Shown piece after piece: positions 1 to 10,844 of a stretch of 64,000 bases of DNA (its first letter is position 1; each line of letters begins with the position of its first letter). Below the pieces are notes generated by a model that saw only the letters and a program-made list of their open reading frames with translations, searched no databases and was not told the DNA's origin. The DNA is taken from the NCBI GenBank assembly GCA_028023455.1, contig JAQFVV010012531.1, positions 1,926,001-1,990,000 on the forward strand. The letters run 5' to 3'. This DNA comes from Epiperipatus broadwayi (taxonomy: Eukaryota; Onychophora; Udeonychophora; Euonychophora; Peripatidae). Both the position numbers and the translations under genes were made by a program.

Positions 1-940
1 GAATTTTACAGTTTACGAATAATAAAAAATATTTAGATGAAAGTTTTTAGAGTTCTTATTGCGGCGAGGAATTACCTTTCTGTTGGACAATTTGTACACA
101 CATGTTGATTTCATTTTGGAGAAATATAATCAATTTGGCATAATTTTGGAAAAATAGTGGTTAATGTCCTTTCCTAGTGTATTTTATAGTTCATTTTGGC
201 AGCATTCATGAGGCGATGGCTTATGAGTACATTGGCATGGATCCGATCTTAGAGAGATCAGGGAAGCAAATTTTCTTTCTACTCATGATCCATGTGGAAA
301 TTTTGAGTGGCGTAGATTCGTTCTACAACTACTTTTAGAAATCAAATGCAGAGTTTTTTAGCTAGAAAATGCGGTTGTATTTATACTCATTTTGACTGCC
401 TCTGATAATCCCCAGATGTCCACTAACGGTCAACAGTGATACCTCTAATTTTAAAATATGAACAAGATAAAATTCGAGAGAGCCGGTGAGACCCGCAGGA
501 TAAATTTTAAGTAACGTGAATTTTCAAAATAAACTTATGTCAAAATAAAAAAAATCTTTTCTGAATTTATAATAAAGCATGTCTTTTGTTTGCTAATTTT
601 TACGTTATTCTCTCGAACTTCCTCTCAAATAAAAATACATGAATAAAAATATATATGCAATATAAACGCTTTTAATAAAATTATTATGTTTATCTGTTAC
701 ACACACACACATATGCATGATTGTTTACCATGATAGAAATTTATACGTTTTATAACTAAATTGATATTAAATGAGAATAAAGCTTGACAAAAAAAATAAA
801 CAATCACGTGCATCTGTATACCTGCACTCCCTAGTGATTTATTATTACACAGCTGAGTTCGAACCCCTGTTTGACGGTTTCAAACATCACTAGACAGTGA
901 AGCAAAATGTGTGCAACAGATTTGACTGCTTCAACTATAA
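1..940. other. A+T-rich DNA without a recognisable gene
   Basis: I see no recognisable gene or repeat. One short open frame at 164-337 (+, 57 codons) has a somewhat higher G+C content than its surroundings, but it matches no family I know and has no clear splice signals, so I do not call it a gene. A tRNA B-box-like string (gttcgaacc) lies near 861-869 without a convincing A box. Confidence 0.5.
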
Positions 941-1898
941 TATTTAATTTTATTCAAAATAATATATTTTTATGCATAATTTACAGTACAGTAATTTACA
1001 TTTTTTATACATGTTTTAATTATTATCGCTAATTGTTGAAAAACACGTTCGTTTGCAAACTGGTAAAAAATCAGATTCTCACAAGAGGAAATACAACTAG
1101 CGTCAAGTTCACTCTCATGTTGTGTTAATGGTTTTCTGTTGACAACGTAATTAGTAATTAATCTTTGAGACGAGGATTTTATTAATTGTTTATGAACTTA
1201 GACTTATGATAATAAAAAGACATTTATTCACCACTGCTGGGAAAAATTTAATTAAAACTAACAACTAAAAATTAAATTCTTATTTTTGTCTTTAATTTTT
1301 TTAATTTTCAATTCCATTTAAAAATCAAATTTCGTTTTACATCACATTAATTTCAAGTTTTCGTTTTACATCACATTAATTTCAAGTTGCCATAAGTAAT
1401 TTTTAAATTGTTAATTACAATTAAAAATCAGATTTTAATTTTTAATTGTCAAATTTAATTGTACTCACTGCTATTACTCACCTTTTAAAAATAAACTTAC
1501 GGACACTAAATGATTAATAATTGATTTCGTTCTTTTTTAAAAAGCAAAAACAGAATGTGATTTAAAATGCAAAATTAACATGCACAATGTTTGAACAAAT
1601 TTACATTATAATCTTGTAAAATTTAATGTGTGTATATATAAAATGTGGAAATCATGATTTTAATTTCATTATTGCATAAAATCTTACTATTATAAAGCAC
1701 TGAAAATATTGAAATTACTAAGATGAAAGTCGAAATCCAATAATGTGCTATTACTTTCAATATAATGTAAGTGCGTGAAATTTATTATTTAAAGTAATAG
1801 CGCATTATCGGAGTTCGACTTCCGGTGAAACATGAATCGTGTAACTTCAAAATCGTGTTAAATAAGTCCATGTAAAAAGAGACCCAGGTGTATATATA
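940..1898 (-). mobile_element. Partial copy of TIR element (family of 10845-11730)
   Basis: This stretch is the inverted counterpart of 10845-11475. It ends on the right at 1879-1898 with the same 20-bp terminus found at both ends of the full copy (reverse complement tatatatacacctgggtctc). The internal hairpin arms are also present at 1726-1757 and 1791-1822, facing each other across a loop of about 33 bases. Homology fades near 940, so the other terminus is missing or replaced. No coding capacity is seen, so it is a non-autonomous DNA element or MITE. Confidence 0.7.
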
Positions 1899-3640
1899 AT
1901 TGTAAACTATTTAAGTTTTGTCAATTGCCTTGTACAAACTACATGAAAGGCATATTGAAGTGATCAAATTGATAGAATATTATTAAAAATTGAGATTTAA
2001 ATTGAAATTTGGTTATAACTAGTATAAGGTATTCTGGCAGCAGGAAAATTGTTTATTTAAATTCAAAACAGTAATCCATCAGAAAATGACAATAGATAGA
2101 TGATTAACATATATCAAGATTATTGTCACCCCCATAATCTATATAGTTTTATTTTAAAATATGATATTGTAACCTATCAAGGGATGAGTGCGTGCAGAGA
2201 AGGTGATACATGATAAATAACATAGTATGATCTAAAATCACAAATATAATACTATAAAACTATCAAGCTACATTCAGCAGGTTCACATAATAATCTATGT
2301 CACAATACTAAAATATACAGGGGAAGCATTATAATAAAATATAATAAAATGCAAAGTAACACTTAAAAATTAAAAGGAGAAACCTCAACTCATTCTATTA
2401 TGCATACAAGAATCTTAGTATTATAAACACATGCTATTAAGTTTACATTTAAAGTTTTCTTCTTTAAGATCTAATACAACTATCAATATTTTTTACATTC
2501 ACCTTGTAGCATCTTCTAAGCATTTCATTGCTTTGATCAGGTGAAATAATGCTTAATTCTTAATATATTTGAAATGTTTTTTTGAAATTTATGCCATTCA
2601 AAATTTTTCTTTTAAATGTAAAATCTCAATATTAAAATAAATTTAATTATACAGTTCATGAAATTATATAAGACATCTCAGGGGAATATGTTTTTGTAAA
2701 TGCTTTTGATTCTAGATTTATTCAATATCGAATGAAACCCTATTTAAAATGCAATAATTAAGATACACTTTCCTTAAGCTAATGCCTTATCATAATTTAA
2801 TAATAACAATAATATTACTAACTTAATAAAATACTGCACGATCTCTTAAATTTAGAATAAAATAATGAATAAACTAGTATTACACTCAGTTATTAAGAAT
2901 AGGTATGGGATTTGGTAGCCATCCTAAATATCTTAGAATAAATCTACTTAACATTTTCTAAATATAAATTAGGTTCTTGTACAAATTGAATCTTATCAAA
3001 ATACTAACAAGTATAATCTTGTAATATGAAAATGATTTAAAATAAATATGTACAGTGATTTGACATAATCAAATTGAATTAGTGATCCAAATTGACAAAT
3101 AAAATTATAATTCTTTACTAAGCAAATACATCTTTCTTAGATGTTCTATTAATTTTTAAATAATTTAATAAATAGTGACTTTTATAAATTTAAATGTCAT
3201 ATACTCTTATAGCAGATACAGTAAAATAATTGTATAATCTTTTATAAGCACTTAATATTTTAATTAATGTTTAAAATGATTTATGCTTGATAATTGGTAT
3301 GATTTCTTATTAAGAAGTGGGATGATGCTAATAAACGATTATGAGAAATTACTTAAAAAACAATAGCAAAGATTTATTTACAGCAAAATAGCAACAAAAT
3401 TTACAATTAGTCTGTCTTTAAACCCACATAGATCAAAAATTTCACCAATTTGCTTCTGCAAAATTTATCAGAAGGATCAAAAATTAAAATTGACATACTG
3501 CTTTATTAAAATACTTTCCATTGGATTGGCAAATATAATCCATCATGATAGCAAAATAATCTGTTACATTAAAGTAACTTTTGTATTATTTTATTGTCAA
3601 AAGTTTTCATTTATATCTCATTCATACTATAATAATAACC
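1899..3640. other. A+T-rich spacer, no gene seen
   Basis: About 1.7 kb of A+T-rich sequence with short poly-A/T tracts. I find no open frame with a recognisable domain, no tRNA-like boxes and no clear repeat boundary. A 66-codon frame near 3490-3690 is low-complexity and runs across the border of the PLE insertion, so I treat it as chance. Confidence 0.5.
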
Positions 3641-3653
3641 ATCATATAGCAGT
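3641..3653 (+). repeat. Target-site duplication of PLE, left copy
   Basis: The 13-mer atcatatagcagt occurs here and again in the same orientation at 6681-6693, just outside the two arms of the PLE. Direct repeats of this length flanking the insertion are expected for target-primed insertion, and they show that the whole palindromic structure between them entered as one unit. Confidence 0.85.
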
Positions 3654-3657
3654 AAGA

Positions 3658-4763
3658 TGTAATATGTTGGACTATTTCCATCATTTATGAGTGAATATTG
3701 AATGTATAGAAAATTTTAAACTTTATTTAAACTTTTCAAATACAAACAACTTGTTAGTAATAACACACAAATAGACAATACAGGTTAGTAATTACACAAC
3801 GTTTCGAGTAGTATTATTCTCCACTCTTCTTCAGGTGTTGCTGGCCTATATGCACAGTGACAATATTCGCTTAGAAGTTGAACTCGCACCTTTAGATTCT
3901 TGTATATTGAATTTAAGGCAAACGCTCTACCAACTGAGCTATTCTGTCAAAGGCAACATATAGTAGAAATTTGATATATTTATACTTGAGGGTTGGTTCA
4001 AATCCTCCTGAGTCCTTCAATTTTTTTTTTTTTAACAAGTCTAATTATTTTTATTTTATTTTATTTTTATTTTTTCCTAAGAGCAAGATTAATTAGAGGC
4101 TTCCATACATTGTGTATTGCCACACTGGGTTGACTTATAGGATTATTTACCATTGTCATATGAGCAGCTTCCTTGAATTTTCTTCTATGCATTTTTTCCT
4201 CTTTATCCAATATCTTTGTATTTTCCCACTTAAGCATGTGGTCATTAGTACATACATGATCTGCTATGGTAGACACATCTGTTTTTTCTCTTTTAACCAT
4301 TAGTTTGTGTTCCTTCAATCGTTGTTCAACAGGCCGACAGGTCTCACCAATGTATTTTCTTCCACATTCACATGGTATCTCATAGATGCAGTTTTTGTTC
4401 TTCAGCATTTCCAGTTTAGGCTTAGTGGAAGTAAGCATTCCTCGAAGTGTGGTATGGCTTTGGAAAGCAGTTCTAATATTATATTGACTGCAGATTCTTT
4501 TTAGTTTGTCCGCCATTCCTGGTATGTATGGATACACCACCGTACCAATAACTGTTTCCTCTTTTGGTGTCTTTTTCTGTTGTCTATTGAAGGTTTTTCT
4601 GATGACTGCTGATGGATAACCATTCTTCATAAGCATTTGTTCTATGTGAATCTTTTCTTTTTCCAAATCACTGGTTTCTGAACAAACCTCCTTCGCTCTG
4701 TTCCATAGTGACAGTACAATTCCTTGTTTAGTGCTTCTTGTATGATTGGATGTATATGCCAAG
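3658..4763 (-). repeat. Left inverted arm of PLE
   Basis: This arm is the reverse complement of 5569-6667. Read on the minus strand it encodes the same GIY-YIG part as the right arm, in an open frame ending at 4067 that begins at the arm border. It also repeats the 3' UTR, the tRNA-like segment (A box mirrored near 3931-3942) and the hammerhead-like core (3794-3838). A transcript through both arms could fold into a long double strand. Confidence 0.9.
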
Positions 4764-6265
4764 CATTACTCCGGAAGCATCGCAGGTATTTCAGTGATTC
4801 AGAAAAAAGAAAATTAACTTCGTATTTCAGCAAGATTCCTCACCTGTATGGACTGCCTAAAATCCATAAAGAGAATGTTCCATTAAGACCTATTGTTAGT
4901 TCTAGAAATTCACCCTGTCAAAATTTGTCAAGATTTCTTCTCGAAGTTCTTAGTCCATTGGCATATAGAACACCATCTTTCGTCAGGGATTCTAAGCACT
5001 TTGTAGAATTAGTCAGGAACATGAAAATGGAAAGAACTGACATATTAGTAAGCTTTGATGTGGAAAGTCTGTTTACAAATGTACCATGTGATGAAGCATT
5101 GTCTATTGTAAGGAAAAGGTTATATGGCGATAACAGTCTACAAAGTAGAACAGTTCTACCTATTGATAGTATAATGGAGTTATTAACATTCTGTGTAACA
5201 ACAACATACTTTCAATATAACTCAGAATTCTTCCAACAAAATCGAGGGATGGCCATGGGATCATCACTGTCACCATTGCTCAGCAACATTTACATGGAAG
5301 AACTTGAAACAACAGCCATAAATACTACTCCATGTCCGCCTAAAGTGTGGCTTCGATATGTTGATGATACATTTGTAGTATGGCCACATGGCAAGGTAAA
5401 ATTACAGTCTTTCTGGATGCACATTAACAACATATCTCCTACAATTAATTTCACGATGGAAGCAGAACAAGAACAAAAATTGGCATTCTTGGATGTTCTT
5501 GTGACAAGACTCCCTCAGGGCAAAGTAAAAACATCAGTATATAGGAAACCAACACACACTGGAAAATACTTGGCATATACATCCAATCATACAAGAAGCA
5601 CTAAACAAGGAATTGTACTGTCACTATGGAACAGAGCGAAGGAGGTTTGTTCAGAAACCAGTGATTTGGAAAAAGAAAAGATTCACATAGAACAAATGCT
5701 TATGAAGAATGGTTATCCATCAGCAGTCATCAGAAAAACCTTCAATAGACAACAGAAAAAGACACCAAAAGAGGAAACAGTTATTGGTACGGTGGTGTAT
5801 CCATACATACCAGGAATGGCGGACAAACTAAAAAGAATCTGCAGTCAATATAATATTAGAACTGCTTTCCAAAGCCATACCACACTTCGAGGAATGCTTA
5901 CTTCCACTAAGCCTAAACTGGAAATGCTGAAGAACAAAAACTGCATCTATGAGATACCATGTGAATGTGGAAGAAAATACATTGGTGAGACCTGTCGGCC
6001 TGTTGAACAACGATTGAAGGAACACAAACTAATGGTTAAAAGAGAAAAAACAGATGTGTCTACCATAGCAGATCATGTATGTACTAATGACCACATGCTT
6101 AAGTGGGAAAATACAAAGATATTGGATAAAGAGGAAAAAATGCATAGAAGAAAATTCAAGGAAGCTGCTCATATGACAATGGTAAATAATCCTATAAGTC
6201 AACCCAGTGTGGCAATACACAATGTATGGAAGCCTCTAATTAATCTTGCTCTTAGGAAAAAATAA
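4724..6265 (+). CDS. PLE reverse transcriptase with GIY-YIG endonuclease, N-truncated
   Basis: The 513-codon open frame encodes an RT fused to a C-terminal GIY-YIG nuclease, the hallmark of Penelope-like elements; the product copies element RNA and nicks target DNA. Visible landmarks are YGLPKIHK (residues 42-49), motif A SFDVESLF (110-117), motif B around GMAMGSSLSPLL (175-186), the catalytic YVDD (212-215), the post-RT VYRKPTHTGKY stretch (272-282), and the nuclease core with IYEIPCECG and KYIGET (408-423) followed by R430 and EHK (433-435). The ATG at 4724 and the first 13 residues come from antisense left-arm sequence; true PLE coding starts near 4764. The family's usual N-terminal region, a few hundred residues, is absent, so the copy is 5'-truncated although the remaining frame is intact. 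It is probably not autonomous. Confidence 0.9.
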   Translation: MFSASCMIGCICQALLRKHRRYFSDSEKRKLTSYFSKIPHLYGLPKIHKENVPLRPIVSSRNSPCQNLSRFLLEVLSPLAYRTPSFVRDSKHFVELVRNMKMERTDILVSFDVESLFTNVPCDEALSIVRKRLYGDNSLQSRTVLPIDSIMELLTFCVTTTYFQYNSEFFQQNRGMAMGSSLSPLLSNIYMEELETTAINTTPCPPKVWLRYVDDTFVVWPHGKVKLQSFWMHINNISPTINFTMEAEQEQKLAFLDVLVTRLPQGKVKTSVYRKPTHTGKYLAYTSNHTRSTKQGIVLSLWNRAKEVCSETSDLEKEKIHIEQMLMKNGYPSAVIRKTFNRQQKKTPKEETVIGTVVYPYIPGMADKLKRICSQYNIRTAFQSHTTLRGMLTSTKPKLEMLKNKNCIYEIPCECGRKYIGETCRPVEQRLKEHKLMVKREKTDVSTIADHVCTNDHMLKWENTKILDKEEKMHRRKFKEAAHMTMVNNPISQPSVAIHNVWKPLINLALRKK

Positions 6266-6374
6266 AAAATAAAAATAATTAGACTTGTTAAAAAAAAAAA
6301 AAAATTGAAGGACTCAGGAGGATTTGAACCAACCCTCAAGTATAAATATATCAAATTTCTACTATATGTTGCCT

Positions 6375-6455
6375 TTGACAGAATAGCTCAGTTGGTAGAG
6401 CGTTTGCCTTAAATTCAATATACAAGAATCTAAAGGTGCGAGTTCAACTTCTAAG
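6375..6455 (+). other. tRNA-like segment in PLE 3' UTR
   Basis: tagctcagttgg at 6384-6395 matches a pol III A box exactly, and gttcaactt at 6442-6450 is a fair B box. The 46-base gap between the boxes is longer than in an intronless tRNA, and I cannot draw a full cloverleaf with acceptor stem. It is probably a tRNA-derived module carried by the element. The mirrored copy is at about 3880-3950, and decayed versions occur near 19080 and 63420. Confidence 0.6.
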
Positions 6456-6486
6456 CGAATATTGTCACTGTGCATATAGGCCAGCA

Positions 6487-6531
6487 ACACCTGAAGAAGA
6501 GTGGAGAATAATACTACTCGAAACGTTGTGT
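6487..6531 (+). ncRNA. Hammerhead-like core in PLE 3' region
   Basis: The order of parts is ACAC (6487-6490), CUGAAGA (6491-6497), stem II GAGUGG/CUACUC (6499-6504 with 6514-6519) around a nine-base loop, GAAAC (6520-6524), GUU, then GUGU (6528-6531), which can pair with the first ACAC as stem I. CUGANGA and GAAA are the invariant hammerhead core, and hammerhead motifs are known in PLEs. Stem III is almost absent, with no loop between C and G, so self-cleavage as a monomer is doubtful; a dimeric fold or a relic is possible. The mirrored copy is at 3794-3838. Confidence 0.55.
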
Positions 6532-6680
6532 AATTACTAACCTGTATTGTCTATTTGTGTGTTATTACTAACAAGTTGTTTGTATTTGAAAAGTTTAAAT
6601 AAAGTTTAAAATTTTCTATACATTCAATATTCACTCATAAATGATGGAAATAGTCCAACATATTACAAACCTTCAGACAA

Positions 6681-6693
6681 ATCATATAGCAGT
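6681..6693 (+). repeat. Target-site duplication of PLE, right copy
   Basis: This is the second copy of atcatatagcagt, matching 3641-3653 over all 13 bases. It marks the right border of the PLE insertion. Confidence 0.85.
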
Positions 6694-8130
6694 GTCTCTT
6701 ATATGAATATTTTTCATTCTCAATAATATTCATAATAATAATAGTTTAGCAATCCATCAATAAAGCAGTTATAAGGTAGATGTATATTATCTATTCATGC
6801 CTAAAATAAATTTGAAAAATTTTAATTCAATTCTTTATCATATTTAGTCTTGATAACTAAAAAAGCTCAAATAGAGGACTGACACATTTACAATGTATTT
6901 TTCACATTTAAGCTGATCAAGAATGCTCTTATAGGTAAGATAGAATTCCTCAGTATTTTGATATCACCACTAAAAATGCCATACCAAGCCATGGTAAAAT
7001 CTTACACATGCTTTATTAATATACTAACACTACAAGAACGATCAATCTCAATAATCATAAAGTAAGGCAAAGTAAAAGTATGATGGTATTGCTCATAGGA
7101 TACACCTACTTTTGATGGCTAGTAAAGGATCTAGAACATTATCACTAGTCCGGAAAAATAATGAGAGCAGGTCCAAAATACTAAATAGGAATTGTTTTTG
7201 AATAGAAAGAATCTTAGCTATAACTTCTAAATTATATGATATAAGCATGCAAAAGTTAGCAGAACAACAAATAATAAGAGAGAGCTCAATGCTTCTAACC
7301 CTTCTGGAAAATAAGCTAGCAAAATTAATAAGGTAGACTAACTACTATCCATAAAATATATCAGCATATAAAAGCACTCCTAAACATGGAGAAAATAGTT
7401 CTATTATCTATAATAAATTATAACAGCTAACAAATTTGAAATATGATAATATGGTGCTATTAATATTAGGCAATAATAATAAATAAATATAGAAATATAC
7501 ATCACCTTATTCCACTTACAGCAACATAATATACTTTCATAAATAATTTGTTCATCTTTTAAAGAGGCACATATTATTTCAAAATATGTTCATTTGATAA
7601 CATACTATTCTAAGAACTTTAATCTTTAATATTTTAAAATATATGCACATCATAACATAGTATAAAATCATAATATAAATAATTTAACCTTTTTTTTTAT
7701 ACCATAAATAAATTATATTAAGTAATAATGTCCTTCTATTTCATTCTTGACCAATTTTCCATTATTTGAACATGAAGAAAACTGTTGGCAGTAGCATCTT
7801 GTAGACAGCAAACACATCCATTATATAAGATAATATCATTAAAAGACTATAATTTACAATATAATTAGAAAATGTATAACAAGTTTCTTTAGATATCCAG
7901 GTAAACCAGTTCATTCTATTATTAAGTACATAGTAAGTTAATGACATTTATTCAATGTATTAATAGCTTTAAAGATTAAATAAATATTAAAGTATTGCCG
8001 TAAATTTGTCACAAATCCTTAATTTAAGTTTATTAAATTAAATTCATTGATTGTACAAAAATATAATTTAATATTAGCAATATCATATAGTACAATAAAG
8101 CACTTCACTTATTATTCTTCATTAACGTTA
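6694..8130. other. A+T-rich spacer, no gene seen
   Basis: About 1.4 kb with no recognised coding domain or repeat. A 61-codon minus frame at 7762-7947 has hydrophobic low-complexity content and no context, so I take it as chance. Confidence 0.5.
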
Positions 8131-8145
8131 TTGAACACTTGCAGG

Positions 8146-8239
8146 AGAGAATGTTTGATGTAACTATTATCTTCAAGACCTCAGCGGTTTCCAGAACAAC
8201 ACACAGAGGGAAGAAATGCTTTATGAGAAACATTTGTGC
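8146..8239 (+). other. Weak exon-like segment
   Basis: A segment open in one frame for about 31 codons is preceded by a splice-acceptor-like ttgcag (after an ATT/CTT-rich tract) and followed by a cag|gt donor-like site. It is richer in G+C than its flanks. No family is recognised and no neighbouring exon is visible, so this is only a weak candidate; a decayed repeat is as likely. Confidence 0.15.
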
Positions 8240-8459
8240 AGGTTTCATAAAGTTATCAAAATGTAAAAAAGTTATTTTAATTCATTAAATAAGACATTTA
8301 TTTTATATAGTGCAATGTTTTTATAAACTGTAATATGGAATGTCATTATTGCAGAAAAGATTTGGTATTCTCATTTATGAATTAAACATTTTTAAATTCA
8401 TATATTTTCGCAATTAAATAAGTTGTAGTAATTAAAATTTTATCACCCCACCTAAAAAG

Positions 8460-10840
8460 AAATTATTTGTTGCCTCTTTCAAAGAATGGCAAACTAAAAT
8501 TGAACACTACTGCAGGAAATTCCAACCCTTTGGTGTGTCAAATTTGTATAGAAAATTTATCACAGAAAATTTGCTACTCACAAAATCACTGAGGCCAGAA
8601 TTCTTCTAAAACTCAAGTCCATGCCGGACAGAATGCATCCTGGCCTGCTCGGCATTCCTAAGTTTTCACTGCTTCATCTTTGATCTTTCACCATCCCAAT
8701 AATCAAGAGAATGGTGGACCTTCTGGCAGATGACTGCAGAGAGATTGATGGAATTTGTCCAATCACCATTATCCCCCTTATCAAAAAATGGGAGGCACTA
8801 CATGATTTGGAAAATCTCAGACTGATCTCGATGGTTTCTTTGTTGACTAAGATGATAGAAAGCCTCATCAAAGAGGATATACAAGATGATATCATTAGTC
8901 ATCTTTCATCTTATCAATTCACTAAGAGGGGAAGCTTGACTTCCAATGCTGTCAGCTGATTTTGCCTTCTGGTTGACCATGTTCGCAGAAAAAGAAACCC
9001 CAGACCAGTTGCAATTCACCTCAACATTTCTGGGGCCTTTGACTCTGTCAAGATCGATGTGTTACTCAGTGTACTGGAGGGACTCCAAGTGCCTGAGGCA
9101 TACCTCCAAATGATAAAGAATTTCCTGCAAAATTTGTGAGGTGTTTCTCTTTGGATGGCAGAGTCGCTCCAGGATTTCAGCCCTGTATTTCCATCCCACA
9201 GGGCTTGCCACTGAGTGCTCTCCTCTTTGCAGCCTACATCAATCTGCTGCTATTATGCATAGAGGCTACATCTATGCTGAAGGAGAACATACACCACATC
9301 TCCTATATGGATAATGTGGGGATGTTCCTTTCATCCCAGAGCGAGATGGTGGGGCTCAAGGAACTCTTGTGCCAATTCACAAGAAAATTTGGTCTCAGCG
9401 TTAACAGAGGGAAGTCGGCTATCTGGACTATCCTGACTGGCAAGAAAATCTCTGGTTGGTTTGAGGCTTCCCCAAAAAAAATTTCTTGGGTTCCATCTGG
9501 CCTCACCCCTTCCATCATGAGAAGAGACCTGGAAAATTTCCTATGCAACAAGATTGAAGGCTTAATTACTTCATTATCCAAGATTTATCTTTCTCTGTTT
9601 GGGAAGGTAGCCCTTCTAAATTCAGTGGTTTTATCCAAAATTTTATACTACTTGGCTGGCTGCTCTCCAACAATTAGATTTACCAAACGAATCAATCAAA
9701 ACTCTATGCAGGAGATTGTGATGGGGGGGGGGCAAGGCCCCTGTTATCAGTCTGAACTTACTTCAAAAACCAAAACTCCTCAATGGCCTCAGACTCCATT
9801 CGTTCAAAGTCTTCTACCTCCAAATAACCCATAAGGTTCTGTGTAAAATCTAAAGATAACCAAGAGATGGAATGCCCTTTCCCAATAGAGAAGGTGGATC
9901 CTACTGATTGGCCCCCTCCTAAACTGCGTGAACTTTGGATACAACACCAAATGTCTATCATTGTTCAAAACTTTAGAACATTGAGTTCATTATTCCAGAA
10001 TAAACTATCCTACTGGCAAATCTGCCAATTGGTTTCAGAGGGCAAAACCAAAACTGGTAATGTACTCTTAATTGGAATATCACAACTCTCAAAGATGACA
10101 AAATTACTCAAGCTCAGTCCCAAGTTTGTTGACTTTCTCCTGAAGGTCAACCTTGGGGCTCTTCCTACTATGGCCTTCCTTTGTTATCAAAGGGGATATA
10201 ATATCGACCTCCTCTGCCCTTTATACATGAGACAAGAGGAGTCCATGGTCCACATTCTTGATCATTGCAGATCATACCTATGTAATCTTGTACTGAATGG
10301 AACCAACAATCCAGGCCCTGCCTACATCATGCTCAAGCCTGCATTTGAAAAAAGAAACATTGCATTGATAAGTCTCACCACATTTATAAACTTCTCGATC
10401 TGGTCAGTCAGATATAGAATCACGTTCAGTAAAGATTATGACCATTCCATTGTTGAACTATTTTTCAATACCCTGTGTAAAATTAAAGAAGATGATAAAT
10501 GCACCTGTCAACTCTGGTTGGTGGACCAGACTTGGGGTCAGTTTAGACTAGTCCATTGTATTGATCTCAACTGTCTGTGCCCTACAGATAGTCTCAAATT
10601 CATGTGCTCTGTTGACCCTATCCCAGATTAAATCTTGATTGAACTTTACTCAAAGGATTCATCTCTACTGAATCTTAATTTTATGAATTGTTTAATCGAT
10701 AGACTATTTTATTTACTATTTACTTGTACAAAACCCATAATTTGTAATTGATTTCAATTGTAGCTAATTATGTCCCTAGAATTAGACCTAAATGGAAATG
10801 CAAATAAATTGTTTTTGAAAGTAAAATTGTTATATTACTA
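8460..10840 (+). pseudogene. Decayed APE-type LINE, RT to C-terminal zinc motif
   Basis: Broken frames (8711-8959, 9136-9834, 9867-10631, with a further stretch near 8960-9135) make up one non-LTR retrotransposon. Visible parts are a pre-RT stretch (LKSMPDRM), RT block 1 (LIKKW..LENLR.IS), block 2 with HLNISGAFD, block 3 SIPQGLPLSALLF and the catalytic box read as YMDN, in which the second aspartate is lost. After the RT comes a C-terminal C-x2-C-x8-H-x4-C-type motif in which the second cysteine is tyrosine (CPLY...HILDHC). It ends in A-rich sequence with aataaa near 10803, directly beside the TIR element at 10845. The clade is unresolved; the copy at 38.96-41.88 kb is the same family. It is inactive. 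Confidence 0.85.
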
Positions 10841-10844
10841 AAAA

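Larger units (their letters stand above)
5569..6667 (+). repeat. Right inverted arm of PLE
   Basis: This is the sense-strand arm matching 3658-4763 in reverse complement. It starts inside the RT C-terminal coding region and runs through the GIY-YIG domain, an A-rich stretch (6265-6304), the tRNA-like segment, the hammerhead-like core and the polyadenylation signal. It has a 15-A run where the left arm has 13, and lacks about nine bases of the A-rich repeat. Confidence 0.9.
3654..6680 (+). mobile_element. Penelope-like element with inverted 1.1-kb arms
   Basis: This is a PLE insertion flanked by a 13-bp TSD. Its left arm (3658-4763) is the reverse complement of its right arm (5569-6667). The arms differ mainly in a T/A homopolymer and a short AAAAT-type repeat. 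The 805-bp core (4764-5568) carries most of the reverse transcriptase; the right arm carries the RT end, the GIY-YIG endonuclease and the 3' UTR. PLEs are known for terminal repeats in direct or inverted order, so the layout fits the family. The near identity of the arms suggests a recent event or gene conversion. The 3' region holds a tRNA-like segment, a hammerhead-like core and a polyadenylation signal (aataaa near 6598). Confidence 0.9.

Noticed and set aside
4112-4504. Plus-strand open frames over the left PLE arm (and mirror frames at 5828-6220)
   Set aside because: They are antisense to the GIY-YIG coding sequence and identical in both arms because the arms are inverted copies.
4603-4620. 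CTGATGA on the plus strand of the PLE arm
   Set aside because: It is coding sequence (antisense) with no stem II and no GAAA at the right distance.
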